From positions 62,001 to 126,000 of the forward strand of contig NZ_JAWLVJ010000002.1 in assembly GCF_033100395.1 (NCBI RefSeq): a stretch of DNA of 64,000 nt, given 5' to 3'. A program made the translations under genes and the position numbers. Origin of the DNA: Terasakiella sp033100395. GTDB taxonomy: Bacteria > Pseudomonadota > Alphaproteobacteria > Rhodospirillales > Terasakiellaceae. The notes below the pieces were generated by a model. That model was not told where the DNA came from, ran no database searches, and was given only the letters and a program-made list of their open reading frames with translations. Shown one piece after another: positions 35,697 through 44,008 of this stretch (position 1 is its first letter; each line of letters begins with the position of its first letter).

Positions 35697-36863
35697 TTAG
35701 CAGGCATCCTCAATCTTGATCTCAAAGCCAACGCACGGGTCCAGCGTGGTGATGGCAAGTTTAGCATACTGTTCCAGATGGTTCTTATCTGATCCATCCA
35801 TCCCCAGAAGGGTTTGTTTTAAAACACCATCTGGATGAAAGTTCCATTCGGTCGGGGCAAGGATACGATAACGCTGGATTATGTCATTTTCTGAATCAAG
35901 CCAGACGCGATGGATCAACTGGCCGCGCACGGCTTCCACCTGTCCCAGACCTTTGTGTGTTGGTTTGGTGTGAAAGGGTGTCTGATCAATGCTTAGGGCT
36001 TCAATGGCCTTATCCATTTCATCCAGAGCTTCGGCCAGATCAATCAGTCTGGCAACCAGTCGCCCCTGACTTTGTGGCAGTGACTTAACAAGCGGATGAT
36101 TGATCTGACGGGCGTAAGGCCCGGTTTCATAGCAAGTATTGTTGCAGGTCGGGCGGGCGATGAAAGCTTCGGCGTTGTCCTGATCCAGTTGTTTAGAAAG
36201 AAAAGTGCGATCAAGCGTCGGGATCATTTTGGGGGCGGGCCAGTTTAATGCGTAATCCTGCCAGGCTTTCAGACACTGGGCAGGCAAACTGTCATTTGCT
36301 ACCAGCCATTCCTGATAGGAGCGGGCATCGCACAGCGTCTGGAATTTATCAATGGCACCGTCGAAAATACAGATATCCAGTCGGGCACGTAGCATGATCA
36401 TATGGCTGCGCAGGGATTTCATATCGACCTGAAGCGGTGCGCCGCCTATACGGTCATTTTGGCCGCCTTCGAACAGGTGAATTTTAAAACTGGTACAAAG
36501 ATCGCGAATATCGCGCACATCCGCCAGCCCATCAGACAAGCCAGCCAGTTTCGGCCAGTTGACCAGCAGGCACATGGCGGTTTCAGAAACGGTTTCTGCA
36601 TTGATCAGTAGCTTGCGTGCCGCGATATGGGCCGGGCTGGGGCTGACGCCTGTGGCTTCTTCAATCGCCATCAGGCCCGCTTGTAACTGGGATGTGCCGC
36701 ACAGACTGAACAGCAGGGGCAGCAGGGCCGTGGCTTTTGCCGTTGATTTTTGTTCCAGCATTCTGGCAGCCATCGCCGTGCGATCAGAGCGGATATCCAC
36801 CTCTGATACCATTCCTTCGTCAAGATGAAGGTGGAGCGATATTTTTTCGGCGCCAAGTGTCAT
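35697..36863 (-). CDS. hupK: HupK-like hydrogenase assembly protein
   Basis: A 388-aa protein that resembles a NiFe large subunit without its metal site, as HupK does. The C-terminal L2 motif is reduced to DPCVGFEIKIEDAC (DPC kept, second Cys lost). No RxCGxC L1 motif is present near the N-terminus. The EAVRGQLIHRVWLDSEN...ILAPTEWNFHPDG block corresponds to the large-subunit helix before the L2 motif. HupK is known to help large-subunit maturation, perhaps as a scaffold. It starts a co-directional run hupK-hypA-hypB-hypF-hypC-hypD-hypE-hypX-hupT. A pseudogene of a large subunit is unlikely since the frame is intact. Confidence 0.82.
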   Translation of the reverse strand: MTLGAEKISLHLHLDEGMVSEVDIRSDRTAMAARMLEQKSTAKATALLPLLFSLCGTSQLQAGLMAIEEATGVSPSPAHIAARKLLINAETVSETAMCLLVNWPKLAGLSDGLADVRDIRDLCTSFKIHLFEGGQNDRIGGAPLQVDMKSLRSHMIMLRARLDICIFDGAIDKFQTLCDARSYQEWLVANDSLPAQCLKAWQDYALNWPAPKMIPTLDRTFLSKQLDQDNAEAFIARPTCNNTCYETGPYARQINHPLVKSLPQSQGRLVARLIDLAEALDEMDKAIEALSIDQTPFHTKPTHKGLGQVEAVRGQLIHRVWLDSENDIIQRYRILAPTEWNFHPDGVLKQTLLGMDGSDKNHLEQYAKLAITTLDPCVGFEIKIEDAC

Positions 36864-36884
36864 TCTTTATTTTGCTACCCTGTT

Positions 36885-36935
36885 AAAAAAAGTGGTGCGC
36901 CATGGATGGCGAAAAAGATCGGGATGACGCACCAC
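36885..36935 (-). terminator. rho-independent terminator between hupV and hupK
   Basis: On the minus strand an 8-bp stem, GTGGTGCG/CGCACCAC, with a loop that holds its own small hairpin (CCATCCATGG), is followed at once by seven T residues. It lies 195 bp downstream of hupV and 22 bp upstream of hupK. It would separate the regulatory hydrogenase transcript from the maturation genes, or act as an attenuator between them. Confidence 0.85.
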
Positions 36936-37100
36936 CAGCAGACAAATGATCTATGGAAAACTTCGGTCGATGGAAGTTAATCACCTGCCCTTGCTTTGAT
37001 TACCGCAAAAGCTATGCCATATCAGTCATTGAGATTCTGTGTTTGGAATCAAATGGGTAGTTATATTTTATTTGCTGCATGTTGTACGGCATGGACTCTT

Positions 37101-37121
37101 ACTTTCCAATTTGTGGAAAGT
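37101..37121 (-). promoter_or_regulatory. perfect inverted repeat just after hupV
   Basis: ACTTTCC and GGAAAGT are perfect 7-bp arms around a 7-bp spacer, ten bases past the hupV stop. There is no T-run, so it is not a simple terminator. It could be an mRNA 3'-end stem or an operator for the downstream promoter that hupK would need beyond the terminator. Confidence 0.4.
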
Positions 37122-37130
37122 GAATAACCA

Positions 37131-38549
37131 CTAATGAACGGTGCAGGCCATGCAGGGGTCAAACGATCGCACGATATGCTGCACATTGACCGGGTCGTCC
37201 TCACCATTATGGATCGGTGTATTTTCAAGGGCGTTTTCCAGTGGGCCAGTCTGGTCCATATGATCACGCGGGGAGAAATTCCAGGTGGTGGGTGCGATGA
37301 TCTGATAGTTGCTGATGACGTCATATTCGATGGTCATCCAGTGACCCAGGGTTCCACGTGCAGCTTCGACAAATCCGAAGGCCTGACCTTCGCGTGGGAA
37401 GTTTGTTTCCACAAAAAATTCCCCATCCGGATTGATCTGATCAACCCAACTTTCCATCTCGATCACCAGTTCGGCCATTTCCCAGACCCGGGCGAAAATC
37501 CGATTTTCAACGGTGCTGGCATTTTGGTCATAAGAGGCTTTGAACAGGTCATGGCCGTTCACCACATGACGGGCAAGCGCACCGACTTCGCAGCGTGCAC
37601 CATCCAGACGCGGTGCCTTGCACCAGCTGTAGGCATCGGCCTTATCCAGAAACGGATCGGTTGATCCTTCAAACGGCATCTGGATCATCTGTCCACCCAT
37701 AAAGCTATGGGTGATATCTTCACGGATATCATCCACGGGCAGGGGCTGAAGCTGTTGGTCTTTGTAAAGCCCTTGTTGGAAAAGCGGACCGTCGATGCCG
37801 TCAAAACCACCGCCACTAATCAGACCGGATTTGGTTTTGCCGATTTCATTTAGGCCAATGTCTTTACTGGCTTTAAGAAACGTTCCGAGATCACCGTCCT
37901 TGATGTCATCAAAGGCGGACAATTTCATCACATCTTCCAGCGTGCCGTTAAAAACTGATTGTTCCAGAAAGCGACGAAAGCCCCGCAGGATGGATTTCAG
38001 TTTCAGCTTTTCCGCTGTCTTGATGGTTTGTGTGGTGCCACCCGGGCGGATGGTCAGGGTGTGGGGCCATTTGCCCGCCAGCACGCCCATGATGTGGAGA
38101 AGGCGGGTTCTGGCTTCCAGCATTTCGGCTTGCGCAGGCCCTGTTTCTGCCTTGAACCGTTTGGCGTCATCAAACCAGCTGCGACCCTGATAGATATCAC
38201 GGGCGAAGTCAGGCATGAAGAACATGTAAAAATGGGTCAGGTGGTTGGACAGGACCTCACAAGCCAAAATCAGATTGGTGATCAGTTGCCCATTGATAGG
38301 GGCTTCCACCCCGCTGAGGTTTGCCAGGACTTTTGCAGCTGCAACCGATTGGGAAACTGAACAAATCCCGCAAATACGTGGGGCAATGGTCAGCGCATCC
38401 ATCGGCGCACGATTGACCATCACTGTTTCCATGCCGCGAAACATGGGGGAATTGACCCGAGCAGATGTCACCTGTGTGTCGGTGCGATCCAATTCAATTT
38501 CCAAATGGCCTTCAACGCGCGAAAAGGGGCCGTAGAGTGTGCGGGTCAT
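37131..38549 (-). CDS. hupV: regulatory (H2-sensing) NiFe hydrogenase, large subunit HupV/HoxC
   Basis: A 472-aa NiFe large subunit. The L1 motif RICGICSVSQSVAAA (near residue 58) and L2 motif DPCMACTVH bind the Ni-Fe site. The protein ends exactly at the L2 histidine. Catalytic uptake enzymes have a C-terminal peptide after this His that a protease removes, whereas sensor hydrogenases (group 2b, HupUV/HoxBC) lack it. No such protease gene (hupD/hyaD type) is in the window. The TIRPGGTTQ and YSWCKAPRLDG blocks are typical. It overlaps hupU by one base. The symbol relies on this class assignment. Confidence 0.86.
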   Translation of the reverse strand: MTRTLYGPFSRVEGHLEIELDRTDTQVTSARVNSPMFRGMETVMVNRAPMDALTIAPRICGICSVSQSVAAAKVLANLSGVEAPINGQLITNLILACEVLSNHLTHFYMFFMPDFARDIYQGRSWFDDAKRFKAETGPAQAEMLEARTRLLHIMGVLAGKWPHTLTIRPGGTTQTIKTAEKLKLKSILRGFRRFLEQSVFNGTLEDVMKLSAFDDIKDGDLGTFLKASKDIGLNEIGKTKSGLISGGGFDGIDGPLFQQGLYKDQQLQPLPVDDIREDITHSFMGGQMIQMPFEGSTDPFLDKADAYSWCKAPRLDGARCEVGALARHVVNGHDLFKASYDQNASTVENRIFARVWEMAELVIEMESWVDQINPDGEFFVETNFPREGQAFGFVEAARGTLGHWMTIEYDVISNYQIIAPTTWNFSPRDHMDQTGPLENALENTPIHNGEDDPVNVQHIVRSFDPCMACTVH

Positions 38550-39550
38550 CAGTTCTTGGCCTTTTTGCGGGTGGGTTGATGGACGATTTTGGACGCATGG
38601 GCATTTTCCCGTACCCTTTCCGGCGTGGCCGATTTGGACAATGCCGCCAATGCCACAAACCAGGCCTTGGGCATGTCGCTTGGCAGACCAACCGGAATGC
38701 CTGCGACCTTGGCGGTTTCAAGAAACGGTGATCCTGTGTCTTCAAAGCCGGGCATGGTGCAGGCGATACAGGTATAGCTGCCCTGAAGACAGGACCCATT
38801 GCCATTCCAGGGGCGGATGTTGCAATCACCAAGGGCTTGCGTGCCCTTGCAGCCCAGATTTTCCATCAGGCAGCCTTGGTCCGTATCGGTTGCCGCACTG
38901 GCTTTAAATTCATAATATTCGTTGCGTGGACAGCCATGATGAGCCAGATGACCAAAATAAGCCAGCGGTCTTCCTTCCGGGTCAATGTCTTCTGCGCGCA
39001 AGGCATCAGTTGCCACACAAGATAAGGTTTCCACAATCCAGTCTGGATGAGGCGCACAGCCTGGGATATTTATGACGGGAAAGCCCGCACCCGATAGATA
39101 TTCACTGCCCAATAATCCACCAATTTGGTCGGTGTGATATTGCAGGCCCGTTGCTTCCAGACGGTCATCACCTGCCATGGGGATGCCGCCATATGTGGCG
39201 CAACTGCCCACAGCCAGACAGTATTGGGTCTTGGCGGCAAGCTCAAATATCCATTGCGCCATGGGTTTGTCTGAGCCGCTCAGCATCTGATAGCGGCCCG
39301 TACCATTGGGGCCTAAAAGCGGGGTGCCTTCAATGATCAGCAGATCAAGCTGGGTTTTACCCGTGAGGATATCATCTAACGTTTCGATAACGGACGTGCC
39401 GGACAGTTCACTAAAGACAGGATGCCACAGGAAATCAATGCCAACGTCCTTGAATGTATCCAGCATGTTGGCCCCGTCATAGCCCAACATCGACATGGAA
39501 CATCCACCACAGGCACCGCATTGTAACCAAAGGGCATTTGTTCTTTTCAT
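38549..39550 (-). CDS. hupU: regulatory (H2-sensing) NiFe hydrogenase, small subunit HupU/HoxB
   Basis: A 333-aa small subunit with the N-terminal CGACGGCSMSML motif for the proximal iron-sulfur cluster at residues 11-17, then VGSCATYGGIPM and GCAPHPDW. The distal cluster ligands lie in the C-terminal part (HHGCPRNEYYEF, CLQGSYTCIACTMPGF). There is no Tat signal peptide, unlike membrane-bound uptake hydrogenases. This fits a cytosolic sensor that reports H2 to HupT. It is the first gene of the minus-strand cluster, divergent from a DUF3775 gene over 90 bp with a conspicuous inverted repeat. Confidence 0.87.
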   Translation of the reverse strand: MKRTNALWLQCGACGGCSMSMLGYDGANMLDTFKDVGIDFLWHPVFSELSGTSVIETLDDILTGKTQLDLLIIEGTPLLGPNGTGRYQMLSGSDKPMAQWIFELAAKTQYCLAVGSCATYGGIPMAGDDRLEATGLQYHTDQIGGLLGSEYLSGAGFPVINIPGCAPHPDWIVETLSCVATDALRAEDIDPEGRPLAYFGHLAHHGCPRNEYYEFKASAATDTDQGCLMENLGCKGTQALGDCNIRPWNGNGSCLQGSYTCIACTMPGFEDTGSPFLETAKVAGIPVGLPSDMPKAWFVALAALSKSATPERVRENAHASKIVHQPTRKKAKN

Positions 39551-39576
39551 AGTGACCTAAATCAACTCTATTCCCA

Positions 39577-39622
39577 AATAGACATGCTACTTTATAGAAT
39601 AGAACCGACAAGAATGTCTATT
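39577..39622. promoter_or_regulatory. 9-bp inverted repeat in the hupU / DUF3775 divergent promoter region
   Basis: AATAGACAT at 39577-39585 and ATGTCTATT at 39614-39622 are perfect inverted arms 28 bp apart. They occupy the only spacer between the divergent hupU and DUF3775 genes. The centre-to-centre spacing of 37 bp is about 3.5 DNA turns, so it could be two half-sites of a looping or dimeric regulator. No regulator is assigned. Confidence 0.45.
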
Positions 39623-39640
39623 GTGTGGCAGGAGGGGGCG

Positions 39641-40051
39641 ATGAAATACTTAGCAGCCGATACGGTCTTCTATATCATTATGAAAGCACGGGAATTCGAC
39701 GTGAAAGTCGAACCGGAAGGCATGGGGCGCGATTCAGATGCGGTGGATGATGGTTGTCTGGAAATTCTGGAAGATTATGGCGATGACGCCACAGAAGATG
39801 AACTTCATGAAGCACTCGCCAACCTGAATGAAGACCAGCTTCATGAACTGGTTGCCTTGATGTGGCTGGGACGTGGCACCTATTCCAAAGAGGAATGGGC
39901 CGACGCGCAAAAAGAAGCTTATGACGCGGACCCCACCGCCAAATCGTCGCCTGAATATCTGATGGGGGAACCGTTATTGTCCGACTATCTGGAAGAAGGT
40001 TTGTCGGTAATGGGCGTGTCCATTGAAGAGTTTGAAGTGGGACGGCTTTAG
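39641..40051 (+). CDS. DUF3775 family protein
   Basis: A 136-aa acidic protein of the alphaproteobacterial DUF3775 family, whose function is unknown. Visible features are LAADTVFYIIMKAREFDVKV near the N-terminus and an LNEDQLHELVALMWLGRG helix in the middle. A predicted interaction segment near the C-terminus reads SPEYLMGEPLLSDYLEEGL. I chose the ATG at 39641 because an AGGAGGGGG ribosome site ends 3 bases upstream, against a frame open from 39584. It is divergent from hupU and followed by nested palindromic repeats. Confidence 0.8.
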   Translation: MKYLAADTVFYIIMKAREFDVKVEPEGMGRDSDAVDDGCLEILEDYGDDATEDELHEALANLNEDQLHELVALMWLGRGTYSKEEWADAQKEAYDADPTAKSSPEYLMGEPLLSDYLEEGLSVMGVSIEEFEVGRL

Positions 40052-40064
40052 ATTAGTAAATAAA

Positions 40065-40171
40065 GTCATCCCTGGCTTTGATATCGTCATCCCTGCGCAG
40101 GCAGGGATCTCATTTCGGATTGGGAGATTCCTGCCTTCGCAGGAATGACGGGTGTTTAGCACAGGGATGAC
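40065..40171. repeat. nested palindromic doublets, family A
   Basis: An inner doublet, GTCATCCCTGCGCAGGCAGG(GATC) at 40086-40109 facing GATTCCTGCCTTCGCAGGAA(TGAC) at 40126-40149, lies between outer arms. These are GTCATCCCTG (40065-40074) and CAGGGATGAC (40162-40171), perfect complements of each other. The outer pair looks like the remains of a second doublet into which the inner one was placed. It lies between the DUF3775 gene and a chemoreceptor gene that ends convergently. Confidence 0.82.
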
Positions 40172-40203
40172 AATGGAAAGAGAGTAAGAACGACTTGGTT
40201 TAC

Positions 40204-41889
40204 CTAGGCCGACTTCACACCGGACAGGAAGGTTTGCACGATGGAACGTAGGTTGACCGATTGATCGTTCAATTGATCTGAAGCCTGCAAGACTTCTTTT
40301 GATGCTTTGCCCGTATCATTTGCCGCCTGGTTCACTTCGATAATATTGTCGGTGACTTCCTGTGTGCCTTGGGACGCCTGTTCAATATTGCGGGTGATTT
40401 CCTGTGTGGCGGCACTTTGTTCTTCCACGGCGGCGGCCACGCCATTGGCAATCTCGTTCATTTCCGTGATTACCTGGTTGATCTCGACAATCGCGTTCAC
40501 CGTTGCATCACTGACGCTTTGAATGGCGTGCACATGTGCGCCAATTTCTTGGGTTGCATGGCTGGTTTGGGTGGCGAGTGATTTCACTTCACTGGCAACA
40601 ACTGCAAAGCCTTTGCCCATTTCCCCTGCACGGGCAGCTTCGATGGTGGCATTCAGCGCCAGCATATTGGTCTGATCCGCAATCTCCGCAATGAGTTTGG
40701 AAGCTTCGCTGATCTGCCCGGCTGTTTGTGACAGGGAATTTACTGTGGCTTGTGTGGCGTTGGCTTTTTCCGCAGCCTTTTGCGCGATGTTGGTGGAAAC
40801 GACAACTTGCGATCCCACTTCCTGAATGGAAGCGGTAAGTTCTTCAGCGGCCGCTGCCACCGTCTGCACGTTGGAACTTGTTTGTTCAGAAGCACCGGCA
40901 ACTGCAGTTGCTTGCGAACTTGTCTGTTCTGCCGTTGCCGACATGCCGTTTGCGGTCATATCCAGTTGTTTTGCCGCAGAAGCAACAGATTCAAGGGCAG
41001 TATTCACGCCCATATCAAAGTCATTTGCCAGTTTCTGGATGAGGGCTGCGCGTTCTTTCTGTTTTTCTTCTTCAAAACGTTGTTGCTGAGCAAGCCGTTC
41101 ATTTTCAATCAACTGTTCGCGGAAATATTCAACGCTATGGGCCATGTCGCCCATTTCATCGCGGCGATCCAGCAAAGGAACGGGCGTGGATGTATCACCC
41201 TGAGACAGGAATTTCATGGACCCGGACAGAGCCGTGATGCTTTTGCGGATATCGCGCGAAACGAAATAGATGAAGATCGATAAAACAATGGTACCGATCA
41301 AAAAGATTGCTGCTGCTTTCAAGGCTTCACTGATAAAGGTTGTTTCAACGGAATCGATATAAACACCAGTGCCTACAACCCAGCCCCAGGGCTGATAAAG
41401 TTTGATGTAAGAAACCTTGGCAACCGGGTCTTCATGACCGGGCTTGGGCCAGTTATACTGAATGGAACCTTCGCCTTTTGCTTTGGCAAGTTCAACTACC
41501 TGGCGGAACAGCTGCTGACCATCTGCAGTTTTGTAATCGTATAGATTCTGACCGTTTAAGTGGGGTTTGAGGGGATGGGTGACAATCACGGCATCCAGAT
41601 CATTGGTCCACAAATAATCGTTATCAGCATAACGGATGGCGTTAATGACATCTTTGGCACGCATCTGTGCGGCTTCAAGGGTCAGTGTTCCTTTATTTAC
41701 CTGGGCATCAAACTCAGTAATGACTTCGATTGTGGCTTCAACCATATTACGGGCCTGACGTTCACGTTCATGCATCAGGTTTTCGTGTAAGGCGCTGAGA
41801 CCAAGATAAGTTGTCAGGATCATACCCAATAGGGACAATCCCATAATGATGCCGAGCTTGCGCGCAAGCCGAATGTTTCCAAGTGCCAT
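40204..41889 (-). CDS. methyl-accepting chemotaxis protein with periplasmic Cache sensor
   Basis: A 561-aa chemoreceptor. Transmembrane helix near residues 13-33, a single Cache-type periplasmic domain (DYLWTNDLDAVIVTHP; PWGWVVGTGVYID), then a second helix at about 185-205. A HAMP-like segment follows, then a long signalling coiled coil with the hairpin tip ATIEAARAGEMGKGFAVVASEV. No C-terminal methyltransferase pentapeptide is evident. The ATG at 41889 has AAGG about eight bases upstream; seven more codons are open before it. The Cache type often binds small carboxylates, but the ligand is unknown. Confidence 0.92.
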   Translation of the reverse strand: MALGNIRLARKLGIIMGLSLLGMILTTYLGLSALHENLMHERERQARNMVEATIEVITEFDAQVNKGTLTLEAAQMRAKDVINAIRYADNDYLWTNDLDAVIVTHPLKPHLNGQNLYDYKTADGQQLFRQVVELAKAKGEGSIQYNWPKPGHEDPVAKVSYIKLYQPWGWVVGTGVYIDSVETTFISEALKAAAIFLIGTIVLSIFIYFVSRDIRKSITALSGSMKFLSQGDTSTPVPLLDRRDEMGDMAHSVEYFREQLIENERLAQQQRFEEEKQKERAALIQKLANDFDMGVNTALESVASAAKQLDMTANGMSATAEQTSSQATAVAGASEQTSSNVQTVAAAAEELTASIQEVGSQVVVSTNIAQKAAEKANATQATVNSLSQTAGQISEASKLIAEIADQTNMLALNATIEAARAGEMGKGFAVVASEVKSLATQTSHATQEIGAHVHAIQSVSDATVNAIVEINQVITEMNEIANGVAAAVEEQSAATQEITRNIEQASQGTQEVTDNIIEVNQAANDTGKASKEVLQASDQLNDQSVNLRSIVQTFLSGVKSA

Positions 41890-42111
41890 TTTCTTTGCCT
41901 TTCTTTGCATAAGGCGTAGTTCTTATTTTGTGCGGTGTTAATTTTTTGTGTGAAATATTTCAGAATATTTCTTTTATAATGATTATAGATGTAATGTTGC
42001 GGCGCACAATATAAAATTATACTTTAGTTCATATCTAATCTAATTAGTTTATATCTTATTGATTGAGAAGATCTTTTGAAACTAAATTACATTTTTTGCA
42101 ATGCAATAATT

Positions 42112-43938
42112 CTATTCTTTCAAGACCCAACTGTCTGGGATGCCACGGTCTTGGGCAATCGCTTTGCCGTTCTCGGCTTCGGACTGACTAAGCGGGCCAA
42201 CTAACACGCGAGAGTAGGTGGTGCCGTTGACGTCAACCGGTTTGACAAAGGCATTTTCCATTCCGGCAAGGGTGATGCGGTCCTGGGCATAATTCGGTTC
42301 AGAAAAGCTGCCCAAAACCAGATAGTACCCGGCAGGCCCGTCGCTTGGGCCCAGTTCGATCGGTCCGGTTGGTCCGGCTTCCGGTGCCAGTTCATCACTG
42401 TAAGGCGCGCCGTGGGCAGATTCGAAGGCCGCCATGTCGTTGTAGCCTTCCGGGGAACCCGTGCGAACCTGGGCTTCCAGTTGCATGGGGGCAAGTTCGT
42501 CATATGCACCAGGTGCAGGCATTTCAGCGCCCATCATATCACCAGATGGGGCCATCGTATCGGCCTGTTGCGGCATGGCTTTGCCATCGATCAGTTTCTG
42601 GATCAACTGGCTTTCATCAGCAACGGCTGGCTGGATTTGTCCTTCGACCACCAATTGGGCGATATTATCCTGCGTCAACTGACCTGTTGCCAGCAGCAGT
42701 TGATAATTGGCCAGGCGGTGGGAATAATCAGATGAGGTCACCGCAATGCGTACGTTCAACAGTTCAAGGGCTGTATCCAGCACATTGATAATGGTTTCCT
42801 TACCGCTTTGCATCATTTCGTGACGTGCGTTAAAGGCTTCGCTTGCGATTTGTTCAGCTTCCTGAAGGGTACGGAAACGGCGACGTTCTGTTTCGATTAA
42901 CGCATAAGCATTGCGCACCTGTTCTTCATTTTCCAGATGCTTGTGACGGCTGTCCATGAGCGCTGCGTTATAACGAAGGGCAGCGGCGCGGGTCTGGGCT
43001 TTCACGCGGTTGCCGTCAAACAGGTTCCAGTTCAGCTTTAAAAGGACAGTGCCTTCATTCTCGCTGCCATCCACACCATCAACGTTATATTTGGAATCAC
43101 CGGATGCTTCTACGTCAATGCGGGGCATGGCACCGCTTTCTACAGACCCGATACGGGCCTGGGCAGCTTCGGCCACCAGTTTGGAACTTTGCAGGATCGG
43201 ATTATGTTTGCGTGCCAGACGAATGGCTTCTTCCAGATTTTCCGGTACGATCTCGGTCGGTGCAAGCGGGTCCTGCATGCGATCAGATGTTGGGACCCGC
43301 TGAAAGAGCTGAAAATAACGGTTCTGCCCTTGACGTTGGGCTCCCTGATAAGCGATCAGCGCTTCGCGGGCCTGAGCCAGACGGGCGCGCGCCTGCAAAA
43401 GGTCAGCCTGAGACATACGGCCCACTTGGGATTCAGATTCAATGAAGGTTTTGATCTGTTCCACCAGCTTGACATTGGTCTGGGAAATTTCCACCAGCTT
43501 GTTCTGCAGGACAAGGTTCAGATAAGCCTGAATACCGCGAAAAATGATCCGACTTTGTTCACCGCTGAGATCGGTGAGAGTACTTTGATGAAGGACTTCG
43601 GCCCCTTTGGCTTCATAGGCGGCAAATTGACCGTCAAACAGGTTATAGGTGGCCGTCAGGTTACCTTGTACGCGGTAATCATCTTTGCTGGGCTGGTCTG
43701 TATGTTGATATCCGGTATCGCCGCTGACGGAAACTGTTGGCATGTTCAAACCATAGGCCGCGCTGATATCTTCGCGTGCCGCATCGGTCAAGGATGCTTT
43801 CGCTTTGATGGACGGGTAATTTTCCAAAAGGTAGATCAGTTCGTTTACCAATGGGTTTGCAGACGCAGAAGTGGCGATCCCCATCATCACCAATGCGCTT
43901 GCTGTACCCTGTAAAAACCGTTTTAAACCCAGTCCCAT
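42112..43938 (-). CDS. TolC-type outer membrane channel with C-terminal SPOR domain
   Basis: A 608-aa outer-membrane efflux/secretion channel. The signal peptide is cut near residue 27 (SASA/NPLV). TolC-type repeats of coiled-coil and beta strands extend to about residue 430. A Pro/Glu-rich linker of about 90 residues follows. The C-terminal SPOR domain (about 530-608: GYYLVLGSFSEPNYAQ...YSRVLVGPLSQSEAE) is a peptidoglycan-binding module not usual in TolC. It is 64 bp from the HlyD-type gene and forms a type I secretion system with it. I chose the second ATG because AGGG is seven bases upstream. Confidence 0.87.
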   Translation of the reverse strand: MGLGLKRFLQGTASALVMMGIATSASANPLVNELIYLLENYPSIKAKASLTDAAREDISAAYGLNMPTVSVSGDTGYQHTDQPSKDDYRVQGNLTATYNLFDGQFAAYEAKGAEVLHQSTLTDLSGEQSRIIFRGIQAYLNLVLQNKLVEISQTNVKLVEQIKTFIESESQVGRMSQADLLQARARLAQAREALIAYQGAQRQGQNRYFQLFQRVPTSDRMQDPLAPTEIVPENLEEAIRLARKHNPILQSSKLVAEAAQARIGSVESGAMPRIDVEASGDSKYNVDGVDGSENEGTVLLKLNWNLFDGNRVKAQTRAAALRYNAALMDSRHKHLENEEQVRNAYALIETERRRFRTLQEAEQIASEAFNARHEMMQSGKETIINVLDTALELLNVRIAVTSSDYSHRLANYQLLLATGQLTQDNIAQLVVEGQIQPAVADESQLIQKLIDGKAMPQQADTMAPSGDMMGAEMPAPGAYDELAPMQLEAQVRTGSPEGYNDMAAFESAHGAPYSDELAPEAGPTGPIELGPSDGPAGYYLVLGSFSEPNYAQDRITLAGMENAFVKPVDVNGTTYSRVLVGPLSQSEAENGKAIAQDRGIPDSWVLKE

Positions 43939-44008
43939 AGTCATGCCCTAGTCTTTGAATCAGATTCATAATTAGACGTTACTATAAGCTGTAAGGCTTA
44001 AAAATGCA

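Noticed and set aside
35697..36863. HupK-like gene as a decayed hydrogenase large subunit
   Set aside because: The frame is intact, the length is normal for HupK, and the loss of the second L2 cysteine is a feature of that family, not random decay.
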